Assembly: GCA_021779935.1 (NCBI GenBank) | Contig: JAJXZT010000048.1 | Span: 140,984-204,983 of the forward strand | DNA: 64,000 bases | Direction of reading: 5' to 3' | From: Acidobacteriota bacterium | GTDB lineage: Bacteria; Acidobacteriota; Terriglobia; Terriglobales; Acidobacteriaceae | Shown: positions 8,636 through 17,644 of the stretch, piece by piece | How the letters are laid out: every line of letters begins with the position of its first letter | Position numbering within the stretch: position 1 is the stretch's first letter | The notes under the pieces: generated by a model | The model's database searches: none | The model's input: the letters and a program-made list of their open reading frames with translations, nothing else | Told to the model about the DNA's origin: nothing | Program-made: the position numbers and the translations under genes

Positions 8636-10243
8636 GTGGTGCGAAAAATCCACAAGAGCGCGTGGCTACTGGCCATCAGTTCGGGCGTCCTACAGGTCCT
8701 TGTTTTTCCCAAGCCGGGCCTATATTTCCTGTGCTGGGTGGCTCTTGCACCGCTGATGTACGCCATCTTGCGGGCGCGCGAAGCTGATGCGGCCCAACTG
8801 CTGACTGACGACACGTTTTCCTACCTGGTCCCCGCCACAAAAATGCAAGGCTTCCTTCTGGGATGGCTGTCGGGATTTATCTGCTACCTGGGAACCTGCT
8901 ACTGGGTCTACCACGTCATGCATCTCTATGGCGGGCTGAACCCTGCCCTGGCGGCGATCCTGCTGGTTCTATTCGCACTTTTTATCGGATTGCACCACGG
9001 AGTTTTCGGAGCGTTGCTGGCGTGGGCAGGGCAATCGCGCGCGGGCTTCAGCCGGCGAGCCCTTGTATTGGCGCCATTTCTTTGGGTGTCGGTGGAGTTG
9101 CTGCGGACGTACCTCGTGAGCTTTCCCTGGGACCTGCTGGGGACGGCACAAGTCAACAACGTCGCCTTGGCCCGCATTGCGACGGTGACAGGCGTCTACG
9201 GAATTTCGTTCGAGATCGCGCTGGTCAATGCGGCATTTGCGGCGGCATTTCTTGTCCGGCCGAGGCGCCGTCGTAATCTTCTGCTGGCTGCTGTCACGGC
9301 GGCTGTCGCTCTACAGGCGACGGAATTGATCCGTATTGAGCCCTCACCCGCGGACAGCACGGCGATGCTGGTGCAGCAGAACGTGCCAATACAGGACAAT
9401 TGGACATACCAGGGTTACGACAAACTGTTGAAGGACCTGGAGGCCACCAGTGTCCGGCATGAGCCGTTGTCTTCGGCTCCGAATGTAGTGATCTGGCCGG
9501 AGTCGCCGGCGCCCTTCTTTCTGAACGATCCTCTTTTTGTCTCGACGGTGACGGACATTGCGCGAAAAGATCAGGCCTACGTGATCGCCGGAAGCATTGG
9601 TGTGCCGCCGGATCAGGGTCCCGACCCGAAGCAGGTCTACAACTCCGCAGCGCTCTTCGATCCAGCGGGAGCGCTCATAGCTCGTTATGACAAGGTGCAC
9701 CTTGTTCCGTGGGGCGAGTATGTTCCATTCCGGCGGATTTTCTCCTTTGCAAAATCGTTGACGGAGGATGTGGGTAATTTTGCGCGGGGTAGCAGCCGTG
9801 CGCCGCTCGAGCTCGGGAACAACAAGTACGGAGTGTTCATCTGCTACGAGTCCGTGTTTCCCGGCGAAATCCGGCAGTTTGCGGACCGCGGAGCGCAAGT
9901 GTTCGTGAACATCTCCAATGACGGCTGGTTCGGCAACAGCGGAGCGCCCGAACAGCACCTGAACATGGCGCGCATGAGGGCAATCGAGAACGACCGCTGG
10001 CTGCTGCGCGACACGAACACGGGAATTACCGCCTCGATCGATCCGCTGGGCCGCATTGTGGCGCAGGCGCCGATGCACGAACGTACCGCGCTGGAGGCGC
10101 CGTATGCGCTGCGGAACAGCACGACGTTCTATACGCGCTACGGCGACTGGTTCCCGATCATGTGTGCGATAATTTCGTTGATAGGGCTACTGTGGCGTGC
10201 CAGGCATGGTGCGCACCTAGTGGAGCCCCAACCCGTATCGTAG
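8636..10243 (+). CDS. lnt: apolipoprotein N-acyltransferase
   Basis: Lnt adds the third acyl chain to the N-terminal cysteine of lipoproteins at the periplasmic face of the inner membrane. The protein has 535 residues. Multiple membrane helices fill about residues 11-230, followed by a nitrilase-fold domain (240-490) with the catalytic triad E289 (VVIWPES), K353 (RYDKVHLVPWGEYVPF) and C403 (FICYES), and a last membrane helix near 510-525. It starts at GTG 8636, with GTG 8639 as an alternative. It sits 12 bases ahead of prfB. Substrates exist in this window: two probable lipoproteins (the beta-propeller gene and the TonB-domain gene). Confidence 0.95.
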   Translation: MVRKIHKSAWLLAISSGVLQVLVFPKPGLYFLCWVALAPLMYAILRAREADAAQLLTDDTFSYLVPATKMQGFLLGWLSGFICYLGTCYWVYHVMHLYGGLNPALAAILLVLFALFIGLHHGVFGALLAWAGQSRAGFSRRALVLAPFLWVSVELLRTYLVSFPWDLLGTAQVNNVALARIATVTGVYGISFEIALVNAAFAAAFLVRPRRRRNLLLAAVTAAVALQATELIRIEPSPADSTAMLVQQNVPIQDNWTYQGYDKLLKDLEATSVRHEPLSSAPNVVIWPESPAPFFLNDPLFVSTVTDIARKDQAYVIAGSIGVPPDQGPDPKQVYNSAALFDPAGALIARYDKVHLVPWGEYVPFRRIFSFAKSLTEDVGNFARGSSRAPLELGNNKYGVFICYESVFPGEIRQFADRGAQVFVNISNDGWFGNSGAPEQHLNMARMRAIENDRWLLRDTNTGITASIDPLGRIVAQAPMHERTALEAPYALRNSTTFYTRYGDWFPIMCAIISLIGLLWRARHGAHLVEPQPVS

Positions 10244-10255
10244 GAGAACCTCCCA

Positions 10256-11360
10256 ATGGTAGAACAGCTCGAACAGGAATACTCGGTCCTGAAAGACAAG
10301 GTCCGCGAGCTACGGGAGTATCTTTGACGCGCCCAAGCTGCGCGCTCAATTGCAGGAAGTAGAAGAGAAAGTATCCGGCCCGAATTTCTGGTCCGATCCC
10401 GAAAACTCACAGAGAGTCATGCGCGAGCGCAAGCGTCTGGAAGACGCGATTGCAATCGACGGCGAACTGGCGCGCCGCTCGGATGACATCGTCGCCTACT
10501 TTGAACTGGCCCACGAAGGCGAAACAGTCGAGTCCGAAATCGAACGCGAACTGACATCGCTGCGGACGGTGATCGATAAGTTGGAGACGGAGACGCTGCT
10601 CTCCGGCGAAAGCGACCGCCTCAATGCCATTGTTACGATCCATCCGGGCGCTGGCGGCACCGAGTCCCAGGACTGGGCCGAGATGTTGATGCGTATGTAC
10701 CTGCGCTGGTGCGAACGCAAGGGCTTCGAGACCGTACTCAACGATCACCAGCCCGGCGAAGAAGCAGGCATCAAATCGGCAACGTTCAGCGTTAGTGGCG
10801 AATTCGCCTATGGATTGCTGACGAGCGAGATCGGTGTGCACCGGTTGGTGCGCATCTCTCCCTTCGATCAGGCGCAGCGGCGGCACACATCCTTCGCCAG
10901 CGTCTATGTTTCGCCCGAAATCGACGACAGCATCGACATCGTCGTCAAGCCCGAAGAGATTCGCATAGATACGTTCCGGTCGGGCGGCAAGGGTGGACAG
11001 CACGTTAACACCACGGATTCGGCGGTGCGCATCACACACTTTACGACCGGAATCGTGGTGAGCTGCCAGAACGAACGCTCACAGCACAAGAATCGCGAAC
11101 GGGCATTCAAAATTCTCCGCTCAAAACTGTATGAGTTTGAGTTGGAGAAAAAACGAGCGGTATCAAGGGCAGTGGAGGATTCGAAACTCGAAATCGACTT
11201 CGGCTCGCAGATCCGTTCCTACGTACTGCAGCCGTACCAGATGATCAAGGACCACCGGACGAAGTATGAGGTGGGAGACGTCGACCGCGTGCTCGATGGC
11301 GACCTTGATGGTTTCATTCGCGCCTATCTGCAAATGCGGCGCGCGGAGCAGAAATCCTGA
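10256..11360 (+). CDS. prfB: peptide chain release factor 2 (programmed +1 frameshift)
   Basis: RF2 terminates translation at UGA and UAA. The gene starts at ATG 10256 with GGAG (10243-10246) upstream and is interrupted after 23 codons by an in-frame TGA (10325-10327). Shifting +1 there (CTT then GAC) continues DAPKLRAQL and gives a full-length 367-residue protein. The domains are intact: the peptide anticodon SPF (ISPFDQAQRRH, matching RF2) and the catalytic GGQ (GGKGGQHVNTTDSAVRI). The slip site is the classical one, so the broken frame is regulation and not damage: low RF2 favours the shift. The downstream HD gene overlaps the stop by one base, so they are translationally coupled. Confidence 0.97.
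10313..10328 (+). other. prfB: prfB autoregulatory +1 frameshift site
   Basis: Sequence CGGGAGTATCTTTGAC: an internal Shine-Dalgarno-like GGGAG (10314-10318), three bases, then the slippery CTT followed by TGA C. This is the arrangement known from E. coli and most bacteria, where ribosomes stalled at UGA slip forward when RF2 is scarce. Confidence 0.95.
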
Positions 11361-11947
11361 TGAGCGGAACCGCACTGACGGATCGATTCGACGAGGCTGT
11401 TAAGCTGGCGACCGACTTGCACCGCCAGCAGCGTCGCAAGGGTGGCAACGTGCCCTACATGGCGCACCTGCTACAAGTGGCGGGACTTGTGCTCGAATTC
11501 GGCGGTGACGAGGACACGGTAATCGCCGCGCTTCTGCACGATGCCGTGGAAGACCAGGGCGGGACCGCGACCGACGTACTGATCCGCAGCCGGTTCGGTG
11601 AAACGGTTGCGAACGTCGTGCTGGAGTGCAGCGATTCAGCGGGTGACCCCAAGCCGGCATGGAGCGTACGCAAAGAGAAATTCATTGCGAGCATTCCAAC
11701 TCTAAGTCCGGCGGCGCGCCTGGTTTCACTGGCCGATAAACTGCACAACGTGCGGTCCATCATCGCGGACTATCGGCAAAATGGAGACCGTGCATGGGAT
11801 CACTTCAAGGGCAAGCGCGAAGGAACGTTGTGGTATTACCGCCAGGCGACGGCGGCATATCGCGCGACAGGCAATGAATTTCTTGTCGGGGAACTGGAAC
11901 GAGCGCTGCATGAACTGGTCGTGCTGACCGGGGAAACCAAGTTCTGA
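11360..11947 (+). CDS. MESH1-like HD-domain (p)ppGpp hydrolase
   Basis: A 195-residue single-domain HD metal-dependent phosphohydrolase. The RelA/SpoT hydrolase signatures are visible: LHRQQRRKGG (20-29), PYMAH (32-36), ALLHDAVEDQ (57-66, the HD pair at 60-61) and LADKLHNVRSI with the last metal-binding Asp. HRQQRRK and the surrounding order closely follow MESH1, the small alarmone hydrolase, and no synthetase, TGS or ACT domain is present. It probably removes the 3'-diphosphate of (p)ppGpp, but MESH1-type enzymes may also act on NADPH. The ATG overlaps the prfB stop by one base. Confidence 0.8.
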   Translation: MSGTALTDRFDEAVKLATDLHRQQRRKGGNVPYMAHLLQVAGLVLEFGGDEDTVIAALLHDAVEDQGGTATDVLIRSRFGETVANVVLECSDSAGDPKPAWSVRKEKFIASIPTLSPAARLVSLADKLHNVRSIIADYRQNGDRAWDHFKGKREGTLWYYRQATAAYRATGNEFLVGELERALHELVVLTGETKF

Positions 11948-11969
11948 CAGTAAGTGTTGAGGTGACGTC

Positions 11970-13109
11970 GTGGCCCAAATGCTCGACATGATCCGGCAGT
12001 CGGCGGTTCCCGCAACCCTCATGCGAACCGCGGCCAAGGGTGCACTAGCGCTGCCAGAGTCCGAGATGTTGGAGATACTTGTGTATCTGGCCGCGCACCC
12101 TGTTTTCGGAGAACAGGCGCAGCTCACGCTGGCGGGCTGGGAAGAATCATCGCTTGTGGCAATCTGCGCGGATACGCAAACGCCGGCCTCGGTCCTGGAA
12201 TATTTCATCTCCCCGGAAAATCATCGCACGGCTGTATTGAGGGCACTCCTGTCGAACGAGGCGGTACCAGAGGAGCGGATCGCGGAAGCTGCGCGGTCTG
12301 CAGCTGTTGGAATGGCACGTGATTTTCTGGAGCACCCGCGTATCCGGGCTAGTGTTCCCGTTCTGCGTGCGCTGGCGGAAAATCCGAACCTTGGCCACGC
12401 GATACATCAAGCCTTGCAACAGCGCCTTGAGGCACTGGGCGTTCATCCAAACGAAAGTGCGTTCGAACTGGAAGATTTTGCTGCACAGTCCGGCACTGTG
12501 CCTTATGAAGTCCAACACGCGGCAGAGATTATCGCGGAAGAGGGGAAGCCCTTCCAGCTTGTGATGGAACACCCGGATGAAGAGGACCTGCTGGCGGCAC
12601 TGGCTCCATTGGCGGGCGTAGAAGTGCAGGGAAGTGCTGCTAACGTGGCGAGGCTCGCAGAAGTGAAGGCGCCCGAGCACAAAGAGCGCATTTCAGTGCT
12701 CCAGAAAATTGCGCGCATGTCGGTTGGCGATCGTGTGCAACTGGCGATGAAAGGCACTCGCGACGAGCGCTTCATCCTCATCCGCGACGGGTCGAAGGTG
12801 GTCTCGCTGGCAGTGCTGGAGTCGCCGAAGGTGACGGAAACGGAGGTGGAGGCTTATGCGTCGATGAAAAACGTGCAGGAGTCGGTCCTTCGCACCATTG
12901 CTTCCAAGCGCAGGTTCCTCAAGCAATATGTCGTGATACGCGCGCTGGTCAATAACCCGCGCACGCCGCTCGATGTATCGCTTCCGCTGATGAATCATCT
13001 GTTGATGACAGATCTCCGGCACCTCACGATGAACAAGAACGTCGGTGAAATGCTGCGGAAAATAGCGCTGAAGCAGTATCGGGACAAGCTCGAATCGCGC
13101 AAGACTTAA
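11970..13109 (+). CDS. helical-repeat protein of unknown function
   Basis: A 379-residue protein, almost entirely predicted helical, with HEAT-like or leucine-rich-repeat-variant-like repeats (segments such as LVAICADTQTPASVLEYF, VLRALAENPNLGHAI and VVIRALVNNPRTPLDV recur at fairly regular intervals). There is no signal peptide and no catalytic motif that I can see. It starts at GTG 11970 with GAGGTGA (11958-11964) upstream. It follows the HD gene by 22 bases, so it is probably in the prfB operon. Such scaffolds usually bind protein partners. The family is unknown to me. Confidence 0.75.
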   Translation: MAQMLDMIRQSAVPATLMRTAAKGALALPESEMLEILVYLAAHPVFGEQAQLTLAGWEESSLVAICADTQTPASVLEYFISPENHRTAVLRALLSNEAVPEERIAEAARSAAVGMARDFLEHPRIRASVPVLRALAENPNLGHAIHQALQQRLEALGVHPNESAFELEDFAAQSGTVPYEVQHAAEIIAEEGKPFQLVMEHPDEEDLLAALAPLAGVEVQGSAANVARLAEVKAPEHKERISVLQKIARMSVGDRVQLAMKGTRDERFILIRDGSKVVSLAVLESPKVTETEVEAYASMKNVQESVLRTIASKRRFLKQYVVIRALVNNPRTPLDVSLPLMNHLLMTDLRHLTMNKNVGEMLRKIALKQYRDKLESRKT

Positions 13110-13166
13110 CAGTGGCAGAGTTCTCCACGCTGGAAATTTCAAAAATTCAAAAACAGAGAAGTGAAG

Positions 13167-13577
13167 ATGGCAGAAGATGTAATCACGAATGTCTTAAGGA
13201 ATGCCCGTACGATTGCCGTCATCGGACTTTCCAACGATCCGATGCGCCCGAGCTACGGCGTGACGGAGTACATGCAGCGGCAGGGGTACCGGATCATCCC
13301 TGTGAATCCCAGCGTGCCGGAGATTCTCGGCGAGAAGTCGTATGCAAAATTAAGCGACATCCCCGGCAAGATTGATATTGTCGATGTCTTCCGGCGTCCG
13401 GAGGCCGTTCCTGAAATCGTGGACGAGGTGATTGCGCTCAAACTGCCGGTGATTTGGTTGCAGGAGTCCGTGGTGCATGACGAGGCGGCTGAAAAGGCGA
13501 GAAACGCAGGGGTGACGGTCATCATGGACAAGTGCATCTTGAAGGAGCACTACGCCCGGCGCTCACAGTTGGGATAA
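13167..13577 (+). CDS. CoA-binding domain protein (YccU-like)
   Basis: A 136-residue protein consisting of one CoA-binding Rossmann domain as in E. coli YccU and the N-terminus of succinyl-CoA synthetase alpha. Signatures are IAVIGLSNDPMRPSYGV (about 16-32), Y-R-I-I-P-V-N-P (about 42-49), DIVDVFRRPEAVP (about 70) and LPVIWLQESV (about 92). ATG 13167 is preferred over GTG 13161 because of the GAGAAGTGAAG stretch directly upstream. Single-domain members have no settled function. It is co-oriented with the prfB group and convergent with rarA. Confidence 0.85.
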   Translation: MAEDVITNVLRNARTIAVIGLSNDPMRPSYGVTEYMQRQGYRIIPVNPSVPEILGEKSYAKLSDIPGKIDIVDVFRRPEAVPEIVDEVIALKLPVIWLQESVVHDEAAEKARNAGVTVIMDKCILKEHYARRSQLG

Positions 13578-13597
13578 AAAGTATCGGATCGTAACTC

Positions 13598-14983
13598 TTA
13601 CTCTTTCTCTTTGGGGCCTTCTTCCCCTGGCTCCGCACTGCGCTTTCGGCTGGATTCTGCGCGTTTCTGGCGAATCTGCGCGAGCCGGTCCTGGATGCGC
13701 TTTTCCACTCCCTCTGACGTCGGGTGATAGTACGTGCGGTTCTTCAGGTTGTCGGGCAGACACTGCATGTCCGCGACTTTTTCTTCCAGGTCGTGGGCAT
13801 ACTGATAACCGTTGCCGTAACCGATTTCCTTCATCAGCTTCGTGGGGGCATTGCGCAGGTGCAGCGGGACCGGATCGGCGGCGGTGCTTTCCACGTCGCG
13901 CTGGACGTTTTGGTAAGCCGTGTACAAAGCGTTCGACTTCGGCGCAATCGACAGATAAACCGCGGCTTGCGCGAGTGCGAGATTTCCTTCCGGCATCCCT
14001 ATGAAGTCGACCGCGTCGCGTGCGGCCACGGCCAGTTCGAGAGCATGCGGGTCGGCAAGGCCTATGTCTTCGACGGCCATGCGTACGATGCGACGCGCGA
14101 TGTACAGGGGGTCTTCGCCGGACTCAATCATGCGGCCCAGCCAGTAGAGCGTGGCATCTGGATCGCTGTTCCGAACGGATTTATGCAGCGCGGAGATGAG
14201 GTTGTAGTGCTCCTCACCGGACTTGTCATAGCGCAGGACGCGCTTTTGCAGAGCGTCTTCCACTATCTTGCCGGTGATGACGCCACCGCTGGCGCCTCCC
14301 GCCGCTTCCACTGCGAGAGTAGAGGCTATCTCCAGCACGTTGTAGGCGCTGCGGGCGTCGCCGCTGGCGTACGCCGCGATGCGCGCCAGGGCCTCTTCTT
14401 CCGCAGTTAGTTTTAGCAGGCCAAGGCCGCGCTCTTCGTCGAGCAGCGCCCGCTGCATGAGTACGACGATCTGCTCCTCGGTGAGCGGATTGAGCAGGTA
14501 CACGCGTGAACGCGAGAGCAGCGCGGAGATCACTTCAAAGGATGGGTTCTCGGTGGTCGCGCCGATCAGGCGGATATTGCCCTTTTCCACGTGCGGCAGG
14601 AAGGCGTCCTGCTGTGCCTTGTTGAAGCGGTGAATCTCATCGATGAAGACGATGGTGCGAGTTCCATATTGGCGAGCGCGCTCGGCCTCGGCCATCACCT
14701 GCTTGATTTCCTTGATTCCCGCCAGTACGGCTGAGAACTCGACGAACTCGGCATTGGTACGGCGGGCGATGATCTGCGCCAGCGTTGTCTTGCCGACTCC
14801 GGGCGGCCCCCAGAAAATCAGCGAACCAAGATCGTCGCGCTCGATTTGGACACGCAATGACTTTCCAGAGGCCAGAATATGCTCCTGACCGACGAATTCG
14901 TCGAAATCGCGCGGGCGCATACGATCAGCGAGGGGCCGGGAGCGATCGATGGGTTCGTTCGAAATTGCGTGAAAGAGAGACAT
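13598..14983 (-). CDS. rarA: replication-associated recombination protein A, AAA+ ATPase
   Basis: RarA (MgsA/WRNIP1 family) acts at stalled forks and on single-stranded DNA ends. The 461-residue protein has the usual order: Walker A GPPGVGKTT (59-67), Walker B IVFIDEIHRF (111-120), sensor 1 TTENPSFE, an arginine-finger region LLSRSRVY, and the clamp-loader-like C-terminal oligomerisation domain with HLRNAPTKLMKEIGYGNGY and YHPTSEGVEKRI. The tail is charged and low-complexity. It is convergent with the CoA-binding gene, and an RNA methyltransferase gene lies 23 bases upstream on the same strand. Confidence 0.95.
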   Translation of the reverse strand: MSLFHAISNEPIDRSRPLADRMRPRDFDEFVGQEHILASGKSLRVQIERDDLGSLIFWGPPGVGKTTLAQIIARRTNAEFVEFSAVLAGIKEIKQVMAEAERARQYGTRTIVFIDEIHRFNKAQQDAFLPHVEKGNIRLIGATTENPSFEVISALLSRSRVYLLNPLTEEQIVVLMQRALLDEERGLGLLKLTAEEEALARIAAYASGDARSAYNVLEIASTLAVEAAGGASGGVITGKIVEDALQKRVLRYDKSGEEHYNLISALHKSVRNSDPDATLYWLGRMIESGEDPLYIARRIVRMAVEDIGLADPHALELAVAARDAVDFIGMPEGNLALAQAAVYLSIAPKSNALYTAYQNVQRDVESTAADPVPLHLRNAPTKLMKEIGYGNGYQYAHDLEEKVADMQCLPDNLKNRTYYHPTSEGVEKRIQDRLAQIRQKRAESSRKRSAEPGEEGPKEKE

Positions 14984-15006
14984 ACAAATTTTCAGGGTGT
15001 CGCTGC

Positions 15007-15840
15007 TTATTCGGCGGCTTCCGGTTGGGCCTTCCGCCTCTGCCGTGCCGCTTCGTACAAGATGATGGAAGCGGCAATACCCGCATTTAACGACTCCACT
15101 CGCGGAGAGTGGGGAATTGCGATCATCTCATCTGCGTCAGCCAGTACGTTCTTCGGCACGCCCGCGCCTTCGCTGCCGACAAAGACCGCCACCGGCCCTG
15201 TCAGATCTACCTCGTCCAGTGGCGTCCCCTTGTGAGACGACGTGGCAGCAATTCTGACGCCAGCGGAGCGAAGGCTAGAGGAGACGTCTTCAAAACTGGT
15301 CTTGACCACCGGCAGACGGAAGATTGAACCGGCTGAGGCGCGGATCACTTTTGGATTCATGGCGGCCACTGTTTTTTCCAGGGCCAGCACGCCGCTGGCG
15401 CCGAAGGCTTCGGCGGAGCGGATCATCGTTCCCAGGTTGCCGGGGTCTTGTATGCCGGCTGCGCCCAGCAGCAACAGGTTCGGGGTGCGCAGTATGTCCT
15501 GTAGGGACAGATCCTTAAGCTTCACCAGTGCGGCGACTCCCTGCGGGGTCTCCGTACTGACAGCGCTCTGAAATACTTCATCCGGGAGAAGCAGCGTCTC
15601 GGTGTGGCTGCCGATCTGGGGAAGCAGTCCGGCAGCGCGTTGCTGGCCGGATTGGCTGAAGAAGACGGTTTTGATGCGCAGGCCGCTGCGAATGGCCTCT
15701 TCCAGGGTGCGCAAACCCTCGATGGCGCAGTAGCCGTCGTCAGTAAGTTCGGCCTGCGTAAAGGCTCGGCGTAGGTCCTTAACCAGCGAATTCTGCCGGC
15801 TGGTAACCAGACGTAGCCGCTCCTGGATCTCTTCGGTCAT
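15007..15840 (-). CDS. TrmH-family RNA 2'-O-methyltransferase
   Basis: A SpoU/TrmH-class SAM-dependent methyltransferase that methylates ribose 2'-OH groups of rRNA or tRNA. The 277-residue protein has an N-terminal substrate-binding domain (1-100; SRQNSLVKDLRR, CAIEGLRTLEEAI) and a trefoil-knot domain with motif 1 NLGTMIRSAEAFG, motif 2 VFVGSEGAGVP and motif 3 IAIPHSPRVESLNAGIAASI. The start is the ATG at 15840, with GGGGAGGAG just upstream; a longer reading to 15999 adds an arginine-rich, unlikely leader. The target nucleotide cannot be read from sequence; RlmB-like or TsnR-like are both possible. It is probably co-transcribed with rarA. Confidence 0.88.
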   Translation of the reverse strand: MTEEIQERLRLVTSRQNSLVKDLRRAFTQAELTDDGYCAIEGLRTLEEAIRSGLRIKTVFFSQSGQQRAAGLLPQIGSHTETLLLPDEVFQSAVSTETPQGVAALVKLKDLSLQDILRTPNLLLLGAAGIQDPGNLGTMIRSAEAFGASGVLALEKTVAAMNPKVIRASAGSIFRLPVVKTSFEDVSSSLRSAGVRIAATSSHKGTPLDEVDLTGPVAVFVGSEGAGVPKNVLADADEMIAIPHSPRVESLNAGIAASIILYEAARQRRKAQPEAAE

Positions 15841-15844
15841 GCCA

Positions 15845-15883
15845 TCTCCTCCCCAAAATTGGGCTCGCCCAAATATTTTGGGG
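15845..15883 (-). promoter_or_regulatory. hairpin abutting the methyltransferase ribosome site
   Basis: In the leader RNA of the methyltransferase gene, CCCCAAAA (complement of 15876-15883) pairs with UUUUGGGG (complement of 15851-15858). An inner AA/UU and GGG/CCC extension closes a four-base loop, with a 3-base bulge. The last GGGG of the stem runs directly into the AGGAG of the ribosome-binding site. The structure could gate translation; that is inference. Confidence 0.4.
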
Positions 15884-16069
15884 TCGATGCGATTGGCGCA
15901 AAGCACGTCGCTAGGACATAATACGCTCTTAGCGGGAGTGAATTCCGGCGCGAGAATTCGTCGCCGCCTGCGGACTCTCCTCCCGCTTTTGGGCAGCAAC
16001 TTGGCAGCCGCCGTAGCGGTATGTTAGTGTTCGCTGGCTTAAGTCTACGTCGATAGGGGACAATAACGG

Positions 16070-16717
16070 GTGCACCCCGAAATCATCAAAATCAATCCGA
16101 TCGAGCCGGAAGCGGCACTTGTAGCTTATGCCGCGGAACAGATTCGGCAGGGACAAGTGCTCGGTATTCCGACCGACACGTTCTATGGTCTGGCGGCCGA
16201 TCCATTCAATTTGCATGCCGTCGATCGCGTCTATGAGATCAAAACCAGGGGCCGTCACAAGCCTTTGTCGCTTTTGATCGAGAGCATCGACCAGGCGGAA
16301 GAACTCGCCAAGCCGCTGCCCGACGAGTTCTACATGCTGGCCGAGCATTTCTGGCCCGGGCCATTGACGATTATTGTTTCGGCGGCGCCAAGACTGCCCC
16401 TGAAGGTCACGGCAAACACCGGCAATATTGCCGTCCGAATACCGGCAGCGCCAATCCCCCTGGCAATCATTCGTGCCTGCGGAGTGCCGGTTACCGCCAC
16501 GTCGTCGAACTTGAGCGGCGCGGCCGAATGCACCACCGCCGAGGCCGTACGCGATCAACTGAAGGAAAGCATTTCGATCATCCTCGATGGCGGTACGTCG
16601 CCGCGTAGCGTGCCTTCCACGATTGTGAATCTCGCCGAGAAAAAGGGCGGGTGGAAGGTGCTTCGAGAAGGCGCCATTCCACTTCAGGAAATCGAGGACC
16701 TGCTCGGCGACCAATGA
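16070..16717 (+). CDS. tsaC: L-threonylcarbamoyladenylate synthase
   Basis: TsaC/YrdC makes threonylcarbamoyl-AMP from threonine, bicarbonate and ATP, the precursor of the t6A37 modification in ANN-reading tRNAs. The 215-residue protein is the short form without the Sua5 domain. Signatures are GQVLGIPTDTFYGLAADP (about 28-45), the KTRGRHKPLSLLI nucleotide-binding block (about 58-70), WPGPLTIIV (about 95) and PVTATSSNLSG (about 140-150). It starts at GTG 16070 with AGGGGAC upstream. The next gene's ATG overlaps its stop by 4 bases, so the two are coupled. Confidence 0.93.
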   Translation: MHPEIIKINPIEPEAALVAYAAEQIRQGQVLGIPTDTFYGLAADPFNLHAVDRVYEIKTRGRHKPLSLLIESIDQAEELAKPLPDEFYMLAEHFWPGPLTIIVSAAPRLPLKVTANTGNIAVRIPAAPIPLAIIRACGVPVTATSSNLSGAAECTTAEAVRDQLKESISIILDGGTSPRSVPSTIVNLAEKKGGWKVLREGAIPLQEIEDLLGDQ

Positions 16718-17334
16718 GTGACGTTTTGAAAACGGGGCGCCGCTGGATCGTCAGGACCGTACTCGTCCTTCTGGCCGCGTACGCTATTTTCTTCGTCACA
16801 TCCTGTTTCCGCGTGGTCGGGCAGTCCAAGCTTGACGAGGCGCGTCCGGCCGATGCAATCGTAATTTTTGGGGCGGCGGAGTATGTTGGTCATCCTTCAC
16901 CGGTACTGAAGGCCCGGCTGGATCACGCACTGATGCTTTATCGTCGGGGCCTTGCGCCCATGCTGATCACTACCGGGGGATCGGGCTGGGACACGAAGTA
17001 TACGGAAGGCGGAGTCGGCAGAGACTATCTCGCCTCCAAGGGCGTTCCGGATGCCAACCTGATCGCTGAAACGATCAGCACGAGCACGGCGCAATCCGCC
17101 GAGCGCATTGCGGTCATCATGCGTGCCAACAACATGAAGACCTGCGTAGCCGTCAGCGATCCCTACCACATGTTTCGCATCAAGCAGATGCTCCGGGCGA
17201 ATGGCATCACGGTGTACACTTCGCCGCGCCCGGAAGTCCGCGTCAGCATGAGAGACGATCTTCTCGGAATCATGCGCGAGGCGCTCAGCTATACACTTTG
17301 GCGCATGCATATCACCCAGGTTTTTGAGCTGTAA
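16714..17334 (+). CDS. DUF218 (SanA/YdcF-like) membrane-anchored protein
   Basis: A 206-residue protein. Residues about 10-30 form a single N-terminal membrane anchor (IVRTVLVLLAAYAIFFVTSC), and the rest is one DUF218 domain: DAIVIFGAAEY (about 46-56), a MLITTGGSGWD strand, an STSTAQSAERIAVIM helix and AVSDPYHMFRIKQML. In E. coli, relatives (SanA, YdcF, ElyC) affect envelope integrity; the biochemical activity is not settled. It starts at ATG 16714, overlapping tsaC by ATGA. The 21-residue longer reading in the track of this frame lies inside tsaC and is not needed. Confidence 0.85.
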   Translation: MSDVLKTGRRWIVRTVLVLLAAYAIFFVTSCFRVVGQSKLDEARPADAIVIFGAAEYVGHPSPVLKARLDHALMLYRRGLAPMLITTGGSGWDTKYTEGGVGRDYLASKGVPDANLIAETISTSTAQSAERIAVIMRANNMKTCVAVSDPYHMFRIKQMLRANGITVYTSPRPEVRVSMRDDLLGIMREALSYTLWRMHITQVFEL

Positions 17335-17421
17335 CCATTTGTTTGCCTTCGGCCGGTGGCAAGGTACGATGGTGGTGTCATCAAGCTCCGCTTGCGGGGC
17401 AATTCTCATGGAGTGATCGTA

Positions 17422-17583
17422 ATGGCGAATACACCGGGCACGGCGGCGCCGCAAAGCGGCATCTACTGGTGCAGCGTTTGCAAGACCCCTGTGCAGTTCA
17501 AGGCGGGCGAGATACTGCCCGTCTGCAAGAATCAATGTGGGCGTGGCAACTGGGAGTTTGTTCGGGCTTCCGAACAGAAGTAG
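17422..17583 (+). CDS. 53-residue zinc-ribbon-like protein
   Basis: A tiny protein with two cysteine pairs, CSVC (19-22) and CKNQC (about 37-41), spaced like a zinc ribbon or rubredoxin-like knuckle, followed by GRGNWEFV. ATG 17422 has GGAGTGA (17410-17416) at good spacing; the longer frame from 17356 lacks a ribosome site. It is a common type of small hypothetical protein in this lineage, and its function is unknown. Confidence 0.7.
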   Translation: MANTPGTAAPQSGIYWCSVCKTPVQFKAGEILPVCKNQCGRGNWEFVRASEQK

Positions 17584-17644
17584 CAGGATACGAGGGCGAA
17601 GTTCCTGCCAGCGGCAAGGGCTTCGCCCATTTTTTAAAGACGCC

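Noticed and set aside
10325..10327. In-frame TGA suggesting prfB is a pseudogene
   Set aside because: The context is the canonical RF2 autoregulatory frameshift site and the rest of the protein is intact.
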